Positions 56,588-64,000 of a stretch of 64,000 nt of DNA are shown in pieces; the stretch's first letter is position 1; each line of letters starts with the position of its first letter. The notes beneath the pieces were generated by a model that saw nothing but the letters and a program-made list of their open reading frames with translations, did no database searches and had not been told where the DNA came from. This DNA comes from Paenarthrobacter aurescens (GTDB lineage: Bacteria; Actinomycetota; Actinomycetes; Actinomycetales; Micrococcaceae): contig NZ_JAOEFX010000001.1 of the NCBI RefSeq assembly GCF_025421775.1, forward strand, positions 124,001 to 188,000, given 5' to 3'. The translations under genes were made by a program, and so were the position numbers.

Positions 56588-58372
56588 TTGGGACACAACA
56601 GGATTTCCGGTACCTCACAGCACGCACAGCAGCGCGACTCCGTCGTTGCACTGCAGGAGAGGCCCTCTGCGAAGGTACTCATCATCGGCGGCGGCATCAA
56701 TGGTGTGGGAACGTTCCGCGACCTGGCTCTCCAGGGCGTCGACGTTGCGCTCGTTGAACGCGGTGACTACTGCCAGGGCGCCAGCGGTGCCTCCTCCCAC
56801 ATGATCCACGGTGGCATCCGCTACCTTGAAAACGGCGAATTCCGGCTGGTCCAGGAATCAGTGGTTGAGCGCAACCGGCTCCTGCGCATCGCACCGCACT
56901 ACGTCAAGCCTCTTCAGACCACCATCCCGATCTACAGCACGTTCTCCGGCATCCTCTCCGCGCCCATGCGCTTCCTTACCCACAAGCAGGGCAAGCCCAA
57001 GGAGCGTGGCGCCTTCCTCATCAAGGTCGGCTTGAGCATGTACGACTTCTTCTCCCGTGACGGCGGCAGCGTTCCGCGCCACCAGTTCCGTGGCCGGACC
57101 AAGGCCCTTGCCGAGCTTCCCAAACTGAACTCCGGAATCAAGTACGCAGCAACCTACTTCGATGCCTCCGTCCACAATCCGGAGCGCTTGACCCTCGACG
57201 TCCTGCAGGACGGCGAGAAGGCGGGCCGTGGCGGCGGACTTCCCGGTGGAAGCGCCCGCGCCAGCAACTACGTCTCCCTCGTCTCCATGGGTGCCGACGG
57301 GGTACTCCTCCGCGATGAACTGACCGGCAAGGAATTCGAATTCCAGGCAGATGTCATCGTCAACACCACCGGAGCCTGGGTTGACCTCACCAACCAGGCC
57401 ATGGGTGCCGTCAGCAAGTTCATGGGCGGTACCAAGGGGTCCCACATCGTCCTGGACCACCCGGAACTCCTCGCTGCCTGCAACGGCAGGGAAATCTTCT
57501 TCGAGCACACAGACGGCCGCATCGTCCTGATCTACCCCATGGGTGACCGCGTGCTGGTCGGAACCACGGACGTGGACGCGGATATGTCCGAAGACGCCGT
57601 GTGCACGGACGAAGAGATCGACTACTTCTTCGACCTCGTCGGACACGTGTTCCCTACCATCAAGGTTGGCCGCGAGCAGATCGTCTACAGCTTTGCCGGT
57701 GTCCGCCCGTTGCCGCGCCACGACGAAACCCAGCCCGGTTTCGTCTCACGTGACTACCGCATCGAACGCAGCGTCCGCACCGGCAGCGACGCCGTCACAA
57801 CCCCAGGCGGTAAGGCCGCCGTCGTACTCAGCCTGGTGGGCGGCAAGTGGACAACGTTCCGCGCGCTGGCCGAACACATGACCAACGACGTTCTCCGCGA
57901 ACTCGGCATGGAACGCAAAGTCTCGACGGCGAAACTCGCCATCGGCGGCGGCGCCGGCTTCCCGTCCACCGAACAGGGAGAACAGGAATGGATCAAGAAG
58001 CACATGGGGCCGGGCCTCGATGCTGACCGCGTAGCCGTCCTGCTTACCCGGTACGGAACGCGCGCAGACGCCGTCATCGAGTACCTCAATGCCGGACACG
58101 ACGCGCCGCTGCGTTCCACCCGCGAACTGAGTGTCCGTGAGCTGGCCTTCATGGCCGAGCACGAGCAGATCGGGCACCTGGTGGATGTCCTCATCCGCAG
58201 GACGTCGCTCGCCTTCCGTGGCCTGGTTACCGGCGAGCTGCTGAACGAGATGGCCTCAGTACTGGCCGAACCGCTCGGTTGGGATGCTGCTGCCCGCGAA
58301 GCAGAGGTCCGCCACGCCCAGGAAGTACTGCAGCGGTTCCACAAGGTTGACGTGCACAGTCTCGTAGCCTGA
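56588..58372 (+). CDS. glpD: Aerobic glycerol-3-phosphate dehydrogenase
   Basis: A 594-residue FAD enzyme. The dinucleotide loop is VLIIGGGINGVGTFRDLALQG, followed by QGASGASSHMIHGGIRYLE; the FAD/phosphate end has GVRPLPRH and GGKWTTFRALAEHM. It oxidises glycerol 3-phosphate to dihydroxyacetone phosphate at the membrane and feeds electrons to quinone. The TTG start is supported by AAGGGAG 5 nt upstream. First gene of glpD-aquaporin-glpK. Confidence 0.95.
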   Translation: MGHNRISGTSQHAQQRDSVVALQERPSAKVLIIGGGINGVGTFRDLALQGVDVALVERGDYCQGASGASSHMIHGGIRYLENGEFRLVQESVVERNRLLRIAPHYVKPLQTTIPIYSTFSGILSAPMRFLTHKQGKPKERGAFLIKVGLSMYDFFSRDGGSVPRHQFRGRTKALAELPKLNSGIKYAATYFDASVHNPERLTLDVLQDGEKAGRGGGLPGGSARASNYVSLVSMGADGVLLRDELTGKEFEFQADVIVNTTGAWVDLTNQAMGAVSKFMGGTKGSHIVLDHPELLAACNGREIFFEHTDGRIVLIYPMGDRVLVGTTDVDADMSEDAVCTDEEIDYFFDLVGHVFPTIKVGREQIVYSFAGVRPLPRHDETQPGFVSRDYRIERSVRTGSDAVTTPGGKAAVVLSLVGGKWTTFRALAEHMTNDVLRELGMERKVSTAKLAIGGGAGFPSTEQGEQEWIKKHMGPGLDADRVAVLLTRYGTRADAVIEYLNAGHDAPLRSTRELSVRELAFMAEHEQIGHLVDVLIRRTSLAFRGLVTGELLNEMASVLAEPLGWDAAAREAEVRHAQEVLQRFHKVDVHSLVA

Positions 58373-58397
58373 CACCACGCAGCGGAAAACAGCTTGA

Positions 58398-58490
58398 CCG
58401 TCCCAGCGTGCGGTAGGGACGGAATGGGGTAGGTGGGCCCGTCAGGGGACCACCACACCGGGACGGTTCCGGAGACAACGGAACCGTCCC
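58398..58490 (+). promoter_or_regulatory. Structured intergenic region between glpD and the aquaglyceroporin gene
   Basis: Three stems: CCGTCCC/GGGACGG (58398-58422), GGTGG/CCACC with CCC/GGG inside (about 58432-58454), and a perfect 12-bp stem (58460-58471 with 58479-58490). The first and third share CCGTCCC and GGGACGG, so alternative pairings are possible. Role unknown; terminator, processing site or attenuator are all open. Confidence 0.5.
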
Positions 58491-58543
58491 AACAGCCTCT
58501 TCACCCGCGAGGGGGCTGACAACAGAAAAATGAGGAGTCAAAG

Positions 58544-59296
58544 ATGTCTCTTGGAATTGTTTTCCTTTCCGAAGTATTCGGAACCATGATGCTGACCCTA
58601 CTGGGTTGTGGCGTCGTGGCAAACGTTGCGCTCAAAGGCACCAAGGGCAACAACGGTGGATTCTTGATGGTGACGTGGGGCTGGGGTATTGCGGTCTTCG
58701 CGGGCGTTTTCGTGGCCGCAAAGTCCGGTGCGCACCTGAACCCAGCTGTCACCCTGGGTTTGCTGGTCAACGGGAAAGGCGAATACGCCCCGGACGTTGC
58801 AGTCACCTTCGGGTCAACACTGACGTACTTCGGCGGCGAACTGCTCGGCGCCTTCCTGGGTGCCGTTGTCTGCTGGCTCGCTTACAAGCAGCACTTCGAT
58901 GAGGAGCCCCTGGCAGCCAACAAGCTGGGCACCTTCTCCACCGGCCCCGCCATCCGTTCCACCCCGTGGAACCTCATCACCGAAATCATCGGCACGTTCG
59001 TCCTGGTCTTCGTCATCCTGACCTTCGGCGGCACCCCTTCCGGCCTCGGCCCGCTGGCAGTTGCCTTGCTCGTTGTCGGTATCGGTGTATCCCTCGGTGG
59101 CCCCACCGGCTACGCCATCAACCCTGCACGTGACCTCGGCCCGCGCATCGCACACGCCGTCCTCCCCATCAAGGGCAAGGGCTCCAGCGACTGGGCCTAC
59201 TCCTGGATCCCGGTCGTCGGCCCGCTGGTTGGCGGCGCCCTCGCAGGCCTCGTGGCCATCTGGGTTCCGGACATCATGCCCGCACTCGCCGGCTAG
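58544..59296 (+). CDS. glpF: Aquaglyceroporin (MIP family), probable glycerol facilitator
   Basis: A 250-residue membrane channel with six transmembrane helices and the two pore motifs AHLNPAVTLGL and YAINPARDLGPRI. The Asp after the second NPA (NPARD) is typical of glycerol channels. It brings glycerol in for GlpK. GAGG lies before the ATG. The name glpF is inferred from context with glpD and glpK. Confidence 0.9.
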   Translation: MSLGIVFLSEVFGTMMLTLLGCGVVANVALKGTKGNNGGFLMVTWGWGIAVFAGVFVAAKSGAHLNPAVTLGLLVNGKGEYAPDVAVTFGSTLTYFGGELLGAFLGAVVCWLAYKQHFDEEPLAANKLGTFSTGPAIRSTPWNLITEIIGTFVLVFVILTFGGTPSGLGPLAVALLVVGIGVSLGGPTGYAINPARDLGPRIAHAVLPIKGKGSSDWAYSWIPVVGPLVGGALAGLVAIWVPDIMPALAG

Positions 59297-59366
59297 TCCT
59301 GCACCTACCCACCCGCACACCGTAAACACCCGAACGTAGACAACAACTTCAGACAAGGACGTCACC

Positions 59367-60881
59367 ATGAACCAATACGTCATCGCCATCGATCAGGGCA
59401 CCACCAGCTCCCGCGCCATCGTGTTCGACCACTCCGGCAACATCGTCTCCACCGGGCAGATGGAACACGAGCAGATCTTCCCGCAGGCTGGCTGGGTTGA
59501 GCACAACCCCGCCGAAATCTGGAACAACACCCGGGAAGTCATTGCCTCCGCCCTGTCCAAGGCGAACCTGACCCGGCACGACATCGCCGCCGTCGGAATT
59601 ACCAACCAGCGCGAAACTGCAGTCGTTTGGGACAAAAACACCGGTGAGGCTGTCTACAACGCGATCGTCTGGCAGGACACCCGCACCCAGCCGATCGTGG
59701 ACCAATTGGCGCAGGACGGCGGGCTCGAACGCTTCAAACAGAAGGTAGGCCTGCCGCTGGCCACCTACTTCTCGGGCACCAAGATCAAGTGGATCCTGGA
59801 CAACGTCGAAGGAGCCCGCGAGCGTGCGGAAGCCGGCGACCTCCTGTTCGGCAACACCGATGCATGGGTTCTGTGGAACCTGACCGGCGGTGTGGACGGC
59901 GGCGTGCACGTCACGGATGTCACCAACGCTTCCCGCACCCTCTTCATGGACCTCGAGACACTGCAGTGGGACCAGGAGATCCTGGATGTCTTTGGAGTCC
60001 CGGCCTCCATGATGCCCGCCATCAAGTCCTCCTCCGAGGTCTACGGCCAGGTCCACACCTCGCAGCTTCTTCGCGAAACTCCGGTAGCCGGCATCTTGGG
60101 CGACCAGCAGGCGGCAACCTTCGGCCAGGCCGCCTTCCAGGCCGGCGAGGCCAAGAATACCTACGGCACCGGCTGCTTCCTGATCTTCAACACGGGCGAG
60201 GAAATTGTTCACTCCAAGAACGGACTCCTCACCACGCTTGGATACAAGCTGGGCGATGCCAAGCCGCACTACGCCCTTGAAGGCTCCATCGCCGTCACGG
60301 GCTCGTTGATCCAGTGGCTCCGCGACAACCTGGGCATGATCAGCTCCGCCCCGGAGGTCGAGGAACTGGCCGCAGCGGTGGAGGACAACGGTGGCGTGTA
60401 CATCGTCCCTGCCTTCTCCGGCCTGTTCGCCCCGTACTGGCGGGCAGACGCGCGCGGCGCCATCGTGGGCCTCACGCGCTTCGCCAACAAGGGTCACATC
60501 GCCCGCGCAGCGCTGGAGGCCACGGCCTTCCAGACCCGCGAGGTACTCGACGCCGTCAACGCCGACTCGGGTGTTCCCCTCACCGAATTGAAGGTCGACG
60601 GCGGCATGGTGGCCAACGAGGCGCTCATGCAATTCCAGGCAGACATCCTGGGCGTACCCGTTGTCCGCCCGAAGGTCGTCGAAACCACGGCCCTCGGTGC
60701 TGCATACGCCGCTGGCCTGGCGGTCGGATTCTGGAAGGACCTCGGTGAACTGAGCGCCAACTGGAACGAAGACAAGCGTTGGGAACCGCAGCTGCCCGCC
60801 GAGGAGCAGGAGCGTCAGATGCGTCTCTGGAAGAAGGCAGTGACAAAGTCCATGGATTGGGTCGACGAGGACGTTAAGTAG
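59367..60881 (+). CDS. glpK: Glycerol kinase
   Basis: A 504-residue FGGY kinase: phosphate motif [20 protein letters not shown], the ATP-site [12 protein letters not shown] and the C-terminal FGGY signatures ([25 protein letters not shown]). It traps glycerol as glycerol 3-phosphate, the substrate of GlpD. AAGGA lies upstream of the ATG. A long hairpin ends the operon. Confidence 0.97.
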   Translation: MNQYVIAIDQGTTSSRAIVFDHSGNIVSTGQMEHEQIFPQAGWVEHNPAEIWNNTREVIASALSKANLTRHDIAAVGITNQRETAVVWDKNTGEAVYNAIVWQDTRTQPIVDQLAQDGGLERFKQKVGLPLATYFSGTKIKWILDNVEGARERAEAGDLLFGNTDAWVLWNLTGGVDGGVHVTDVTNASRTLFMDLETLQWDQEILDVFGVPASMMPAIKSSSEVYGQVHTSQLLRETPVAGILGDQQAATFGQAAFQAGEAKNTYGTGCFLIFNTGEEIVHSKNGLLTTLGYKLGDAKPHYALEGSIAVTGSLIQWLRDNLGMISSAPEVEELAAAVEDNGGVYIVPAFSGLFAPYWRADARGAIVGLTRFANKGHIARAALEATAFQTREVLDAVNADSGVPLTELKVDGGMVANEALMQFQADILGVPVVRPKVVETTALGAAYAAGLAVGFWKDLGELSANWNEDKRWEPQLPAEEQERQMRLWKKAVTKSMDWVDEDVK

Positions 60882-60893
60882 TCTTCTCCTGAC

Positions 60894-60967
60894 AGAGGTT
60901 CCGGGGACTCCCGCCCGCCCGCTTCGCGGTGCCCACCACACCATGGCGGGGAGTCCCCGGAACCTCT
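60894..60967 (+). terminator. Long hairpin after glpK
   Basis: Arm 60894-60915 pairs with 60945-60967 over 22 bp with one bulged base, around a 29-nt loop. No U-run follows, so it may act as a U-tract-independent terminator; it separates glpK from the leuS leader. Confidence 0.7.
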
Positions 60968-61012
60968 TGCCGCATACGGACGTCTTACACCAAGCCCATG
61001 GGTTTGGTGGGG

Positions 61013-61018
61013 TAAGGT
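61013..61018 (+). promoter_or_regulatory. Candidate -10 element for the leuS leader transcript
   Basis: TAAGGT lies exactly 6 nt before the ATG of the Leu-rich leader peptide, the same arrangement as at metK. AAGG within it could alternatively serve as a ribosome site 7 nt upstream. Confidence 0.45.
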
Positions 61019-61024
61019 ATTGGT

Positions 61025-61051
61025 ATGCGTGCGATCCTTCTGCTTAGCTAG
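61025..61051 (+). CDS. Leucine-rich leader peptide upstream of leuS
   Basis: An 8-codon frame, MRAILLLS, with three consecutive leucine codons (CTT CTG CTT at 61037-61045) and TAG at 61049-61051. It is followed by a hairpin that begins at the stop codon (61051-61078) and an intrinsic terminator (61080-61104). This is the layout of a ribosome-mediated attenuator: shortage of Leu-tRNA would stall the ribosome on the leader and favour read-through into leuS. Too short for gene finders. The mechanism is inferred; translation of the peptide is not shown by sequence. Confidence 0.65.
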   Translation: MRAILLLS

Positions 61052-61078
61052 CCGCTCGGCTTTCAATAGCCGTGCGGC
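61051..61078 (+). promoter_or_regulatory. Pause/antiterminator-type hairpin in the leuS leader
   Basis: GCCGCTCGGCT (61051-61061) pairs with AGCCGTGCGGC (61068-61078) with a single T-T mismatch, around TTCAAT. It begins at the last base of the leader-peptide stop, so a ribosome at the stop would block it. Confidence 0.5.
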
Positions 61079-61079
61079 C

Positions 61080-61104
61080 GCCCCTCCATTGTTGAGGGGC
61101 TTTT
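61080..61104 (+). terminator. Intrinsic terminator in the leuS leader (attenuator)
   Basis: GCCCCTC (61080-61086) pairs with GAGGGGC (61094-61100) around CATTGTT, followed by TTTT. It lies before the leuS start rather than after a gene. GGTGGGG at 61006-61012 could pair with CCCCTCC as an antiterminator if the transcript starts upstream. Confidence 0.75.
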
Positions 61105-61173
61105 GTGTGTCCGGGGGTATCCGGGACCGCAGCAGGAGGCAAAACCGCCATCGAAGAACAGAAGAGGGCAGCA

Positions 61174-63702
61174 GTGAGCGTTCAGCCGGAGACAGAGACC
61201 GGAACAGCACAAGCAGCCGCAGCCGAAGCGCCCGAAGAGGGCGTCTACAGCTTCGCTGCGATGGAAGCCAAGTGGCCGCAGGTCTGGGAAGACCTTAAAG
61301 TCTTCACGCCCGCCGACGACGGTTCGCGGGAGCGCCGCTACGTGCTGGACATGTTCCCCTACCCGTCAGGCGACCTTCACATGGGACACGCCGAGGCCTT
61401 CGCCATGGGCGATGTCGTGGCACGCTACCTGCGCCAGAAGGGCTTCGATGTCCTGCACCCCATCGGTTGGGACTCTTTCGGGCTGCCGGCCGAGAACGCT
61501 GCCATCAAGCGCAACGCCCACCCCAGCGAGTGGACCTACGCGAACATCGACACCCAGGCGGCGTCCTTCAAGCGCTACGCAATCTCTGCCGACTGGTCGC
61601 GCCGCCTCCACACCTCTGACCCCGAGTACTACCGGTGGACCCAGTGGTTGTTCAAGCGCTTCTACGAGCGTGGCCTGGCATACCGCAAGGACTCGCCCGT
61701 CAACTGGTGCCCCAAGGACCTCACCGTGCTGGCCAACGAGCAGGTCGTCAATGGCGCTTGTGAGCGCTGCGGCACGCCTGTCACCAAGAAGTCACTGAAC
61801 CAGTGGTACTTCAAGATCACGGACTACGCCGACCGTCTGCTTGAAGACATGGACCAGTTGCAGGGTCACTGGCCCGAGCGCGTCCTCGCCATGCAACGCA
61901 ACTGGATCGGCCGCTCCGAAGGTGCCCACGTGCGTTTCGTCATCGAAGCCACCGAGGACCGCGCCGAACGCGAAGTCACCGTATTCACCACCCGTCCGGA
62001 CACCCTCTACGGCGCAACGTTCTTCGTTGTCGCAGCAGATGCACATTTGGCGCTGGACCTGGTCACGCCGGGACAGCATGACGAACTCATGGCCTACCGT
62101 GAGAAGGTCAAGGCCCTGTCCGAAATCGAGCGGCAGTCCACCGAACGCGAGAAGACCGGCGTCTTCACCGGCCGTTACGCCATCAACCCGCTCAACGGCG
62201 AAAAGCTCCCCGTGTGGGCTGCTGACTACGTGCTGGCCGACTACGGCACGGGAGCCATCATGGCCGTGCCCGCGCATGACCAGCGCGACCTCGACTTCGC
62301 CAAGGCATTCGGCCTGCCCGTCCGGGCGGTATTGGAAACCGGTGCCGAGGACCCTGCAGAGACGGGCGTAGCCACTGCCGGCGAAGGCACTCTCAAGAAC
62401 TCCGGCGAGCTGGACGGGCTGTCCAAGTCCGAAGGAATTCCGGCCGCCATTGACATTCTTGAGAAGCTCGGAACCGGCGAGAAGTTCGTGAACTTCCGGC
62501 TGCGCGACTGGCTCTTGAGCCGCCAGCGCTTCTGGGGCACACCCATCCCGATCATCCACTGCGGTGAATGCGGCGAGGTGCCAGTCCCCGATGACCAGTT
62601 GCCCGTCAGGCTGCCCGACAACCTGCGCGGTGAGGCTTTGTCTCCGAAGGGGACCTCTCCGCTGGCCGCCGCCGTCGAATGGGTCAACGTTGAGTGCCCC
62701 AACTGTGGCCGTGCAGCCCAGCGCGACACGGACACCATGGACACCTTCGTGGATTCCTCCTGGTACTTCCTGCGCTTCGTCTCGCCCGAGTACACCGAAG
62801 GCCCGTTCGATCCCGAAAAGATCAACAACTGGATGCCGGTGGGTCAGTACGTTGGCGGCGTTGAACACGCCATCCTGCACCTGCTCTACGCACGCTTCTT
62901 CACCAAGGTCATCAAGGACATTGGCCTGATCGAAGCCAATGAGCCGTTCTCCGCGCTGCTCAACCAAGGCCAGGTGCTCAACGGCGGCAAGGCCATGAGT
63001 AAATCCCTGGGCAACGGTGTGGACCTCGGCGAGCAGCTGGACAAGTTTGGCGTCGACGCCGTCCGTCTCACCATGGTCTTCGCCTCCCCGCCGGAGGACG
63101 ACGTCGACTGGGCGGATGTTTCGCCGTCGGGTTCGGCCAAGTTCCTGGCCCGTGCTTGGCGGCTCGGCCAGGACGTCAGCAGCGAGCCGGGTGTAGACCC
63201 GGCTACCGGTGACCGCGCACTGCGCACCGTGACCCACAAGACCATCGCCGACGCCGCTGACCTCCTTGACAACAACAAGTTCAACGTCGTGGTCGCCCGA
63301 CTGATGGAACTGGTCAACGCCACCCGTAAGACCATCGATTCGGGTGCAGGTGCCGCAGATCCGGCTGTACGGGAAGCGGTGGAGGCCGTTGCGGTCATCC
63401 TGAGCCTGTTCGCTCCCTACACCGCGGAAGACCTCTGGAACACTTTGGGTCACCCCGCGTCAGTGGCCAACGCTGGCTGGCCGAAGCACGACGAAGCGCT
63501 GCTGGTGCAGGACACCGTCACTGCCGTGGTGCAGGTCCAGGGCAAGGTTCGCGATCGCCTGGAAGTCTCTCCGGACGTCACGGAAGACGAGTTGCGCGAA
63601 CTCGCCATGGCCTCGGAAAACGTCCAGCGTGCACTGGACGGCCGCGGCATCCGCACCGTGATCGTACGGGCACCTAAACTGGTGAACATCGTCCCTGCCT
63701 AG
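61174..63702 (+). CDS. leuS: Leucyl-tRNA synthetase
   Basis: An 842-residue class Ia synthetase. The HIGH motif is [11 protein letters not shown] (about residues 67-77) and KMSKS is [10 protein letters not shown] (about 606-615). The CP1 editing domain has [16 protein letters not shown] and [16 protein letters not shown]; cysteine pairs in CERCGT and CGECGE suggest a zinc site. It charges tRNA-Leu and edits Ile/norvaline. The GTG at 61174 follows GAGGG by 5 nt; an in-frame start at 61105 lies beside the leader terminator. Preceded by the leucine attenuator. Confidence 0.97.
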   Translation: MSVQPETETGTAQAAAAEAPEEGVYSFAAMEAKWPQVWEDLKVFTPADDGSRERRYVLDMFPYPSGDLHMGHAEAFAMGDVVARYLRQKGFDVLHPIGWDSFGLPAENAAIKRNAHPSEWTYANIDTQAASFKRYAISADWSRRLHTSDPEYYRWTQWLFKRFYERGLAYRKDSPVNWCPKDLTVLANEQVVNGACERCGTPVTKKSLNQWYFKITDYADRLLEDMDQLQGHWPERVLAMQRNWIGRSEGAHVRFVIEATEDRAEREVTVFTTRPDTLYGATFFVVAADAHLALDLVTPGQHDELMAYREKVKALSEIERQSTEREKTGVFTGRYAINPLNGEKLPVWAADYVLADYGTGAIMAVPAHDQRDLDFAKAFGLPVRAVLETGAEDPAETGVATAGEGTLKNSGELDGLSKSEGIPAAIDILEKLGTGEKFVNFRLRDWLLSRQRFWGTPIPIIHCGECGEVPVPDDQLPVRLPDNLRGEALSPKGTSPLAAAVEWVNVECPNCGRAAQRDTDTMDTFVDSSWYFLRFVSPEYTEGPFDPEKINNWMPVGQYVGGVEHAILHLLYARFFTKVIKDIGLIEANEPFSALLNQGQVLNGGKAMSKSLGNGVDLGEQLDKFGVDAVRLTMVFASPPEDDVDWADVSPSGSAKFLARAWRLGQDVSSEPGVDPATGDRALRTVTHKTIADAADLLDNNKFNVVVARLMELVNATRKTIDSGAGAADPAVREAVEAVAVILSLFAPYTAEDLWNTLGHPASVANAGWPKHDEALLVQDTVTAVVQVQGKVRDRLEVSPDVTEDELRELAMASENVQRALDGRGIRTVIVRAPKLVNIVPA

Positions 63703-63714
63703 CAGGGATTGTGC

Positions 63715-63739
63715 GGCCGCCGGCACTGTGCCGGCGGCC
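63715..63739 (+). terminator. GC hairpin after leuS
   Basis: GGCCGCCGGCA (63715-63725) and TGCCGGCGGCC (63729-63739) pair perfectly around CTG. It lies 12 nt after leuS and before the next gene, with no U-run. Confidence 0.6.
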
Positions 63740-63761
63740 AGCCATCATCTTTGGAGGTTGC

Positions 63762-64000
63762 GTGCCTGAGCGAGAACCACCCGCATGGATATGGCTCAAG
63801 GAAAGAGTGGCGCGCCTCAGGCAACCCACTGCCCCGGTTACATCCGTTGTCGAGCCGCTGGCCGCCGTCGTCAAAACAGCAGTCGTCACCGATTCGGCAG
63901 CTGCACTGCCGCCTGACTGGGTGTCGGCCTTTACCGCCGACGGACGACTTGCGGTTGTCCCCATGCCCGTCATGGTCGGAAACGAAATCTACGGCGAGGG
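63762..64000 (+). CDS. DegV-family fatty-acid-binding protein, N-terminal part
   Basis: The frame stays open to the window end (79 residues seen). After a basic N-terminal extension (WIWLKERVARLRQPT) comes the DegV start TAVVTDSAAALPPDW and VVPMPVMVGNEIY, which are conserved. DegV/FakB-type proteins bind a fatty acid for phosphorylation by FakA in Firmicutes; the role in Actinobacteria is less clear. The GTG start has GGAGG 4 nt upstream. Truncated by the window. Confidence 0.85.
   Translation, partial: MPEREPPAWIWLKERVARLRQPTAPVTSVVEPLAAVVKTAVVTDSAAALPPDWVSAFTADGRLAVVPMPVMVGNEIYGE

Overview
The window is a high-GC, gene-dense actinobacterial chromosome segment, most likely from an Arthrobacter or Paenarthrobacter (Micrococcaceae) species. 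The evidence is the product repertoire (actinobacterial integration host factor mIHF, PrsW-like protease, MurT/GatD, bifunctional Rel, helicase-less PriA), the frequent GTG/TTG starts, and gene orders that match the conserved actinobacterial blocks yebC-ruvC-ruvA-ruvB-yajC-secD-secF-rel, alaS-ruvX-mltG-aroE-aroC-aroK-aroB-efp-nusB and pyrR-pyrB-pyrC-(PH-like)-carA-carB-pyrF-mihF-gmk-rpoZ-coaBC-metK-priA. The genus is inferred; no rRNA or tRNA gene is present to confirm it.

Layout. 1-4.35 kb: a truncated M3 peptidase, a CapA-like lipoprotein, and the minus-strand murT-gatD pair that amidates lipid II. 4.45-14.3 kb: pdxT, yebC, the ruvCAB Holliday-junction genes, yajC-secD-secF (Sec translocon accessory complex) and rel ((p)ppGpp). 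14.3-17.4 kb, minus strand: an AbiEi-like orphan, a DUF349 protein and a membrane-anchored cyclophilin. 17.6-28.3 kb: hisS, aspS, a GNAT enzyme, a VLRF1-like protein (minus strand), rarA, rpsD, two small membrane proteins and alaS. 28.3-36.1 kb: ruvX, mltG, the shikimate genes aroE-C-K-B, a TPR protein, efp and nusB, mostly overlapping by 1-4 nt. 36.1-37.4 kb: a PrsW-family protease on the minus strand. 37.5-46.4 kb: the de novo pyrimidine operon. 46.4-52.5 kb: mihF, gmk, rpoZ, coaBC, metK and priA. 52.5-60.9 kb: a minus-strand SorC-type regulator, aldo/keto reductase, hydrolase and glycosyltransferase cluster, diverging from glpD, an aquaglyceroporin gene and glpK (glycerol catabolism). 61-64 kb: leuS behind a candidate leucine attenuator, then a truncated DegV-family gene.

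Almost everything is core housekeeping. I see no CRISPR array, prophage, insertion sequence, integrase or obvious new defence system. The interest lies in regulation and in family-level oddities: a Leu-rich leader peptide plus terminator before leuS; a PyrR-type RNA loop before pyrR; a CRP/GlxR-type palindrome before mihF; a SorC-type operator between the regulator and glpD; several apparently leaderless genes (murT, pdxT, rarA, metK) with the same -10-to-start spacing; a MurT without the Cys4 zinc ribbon; a CoaBC whose CoaC half has no cysteine; a PriA without Walker motifs; and an MltG with a long His-rich cytoplasmic tail.
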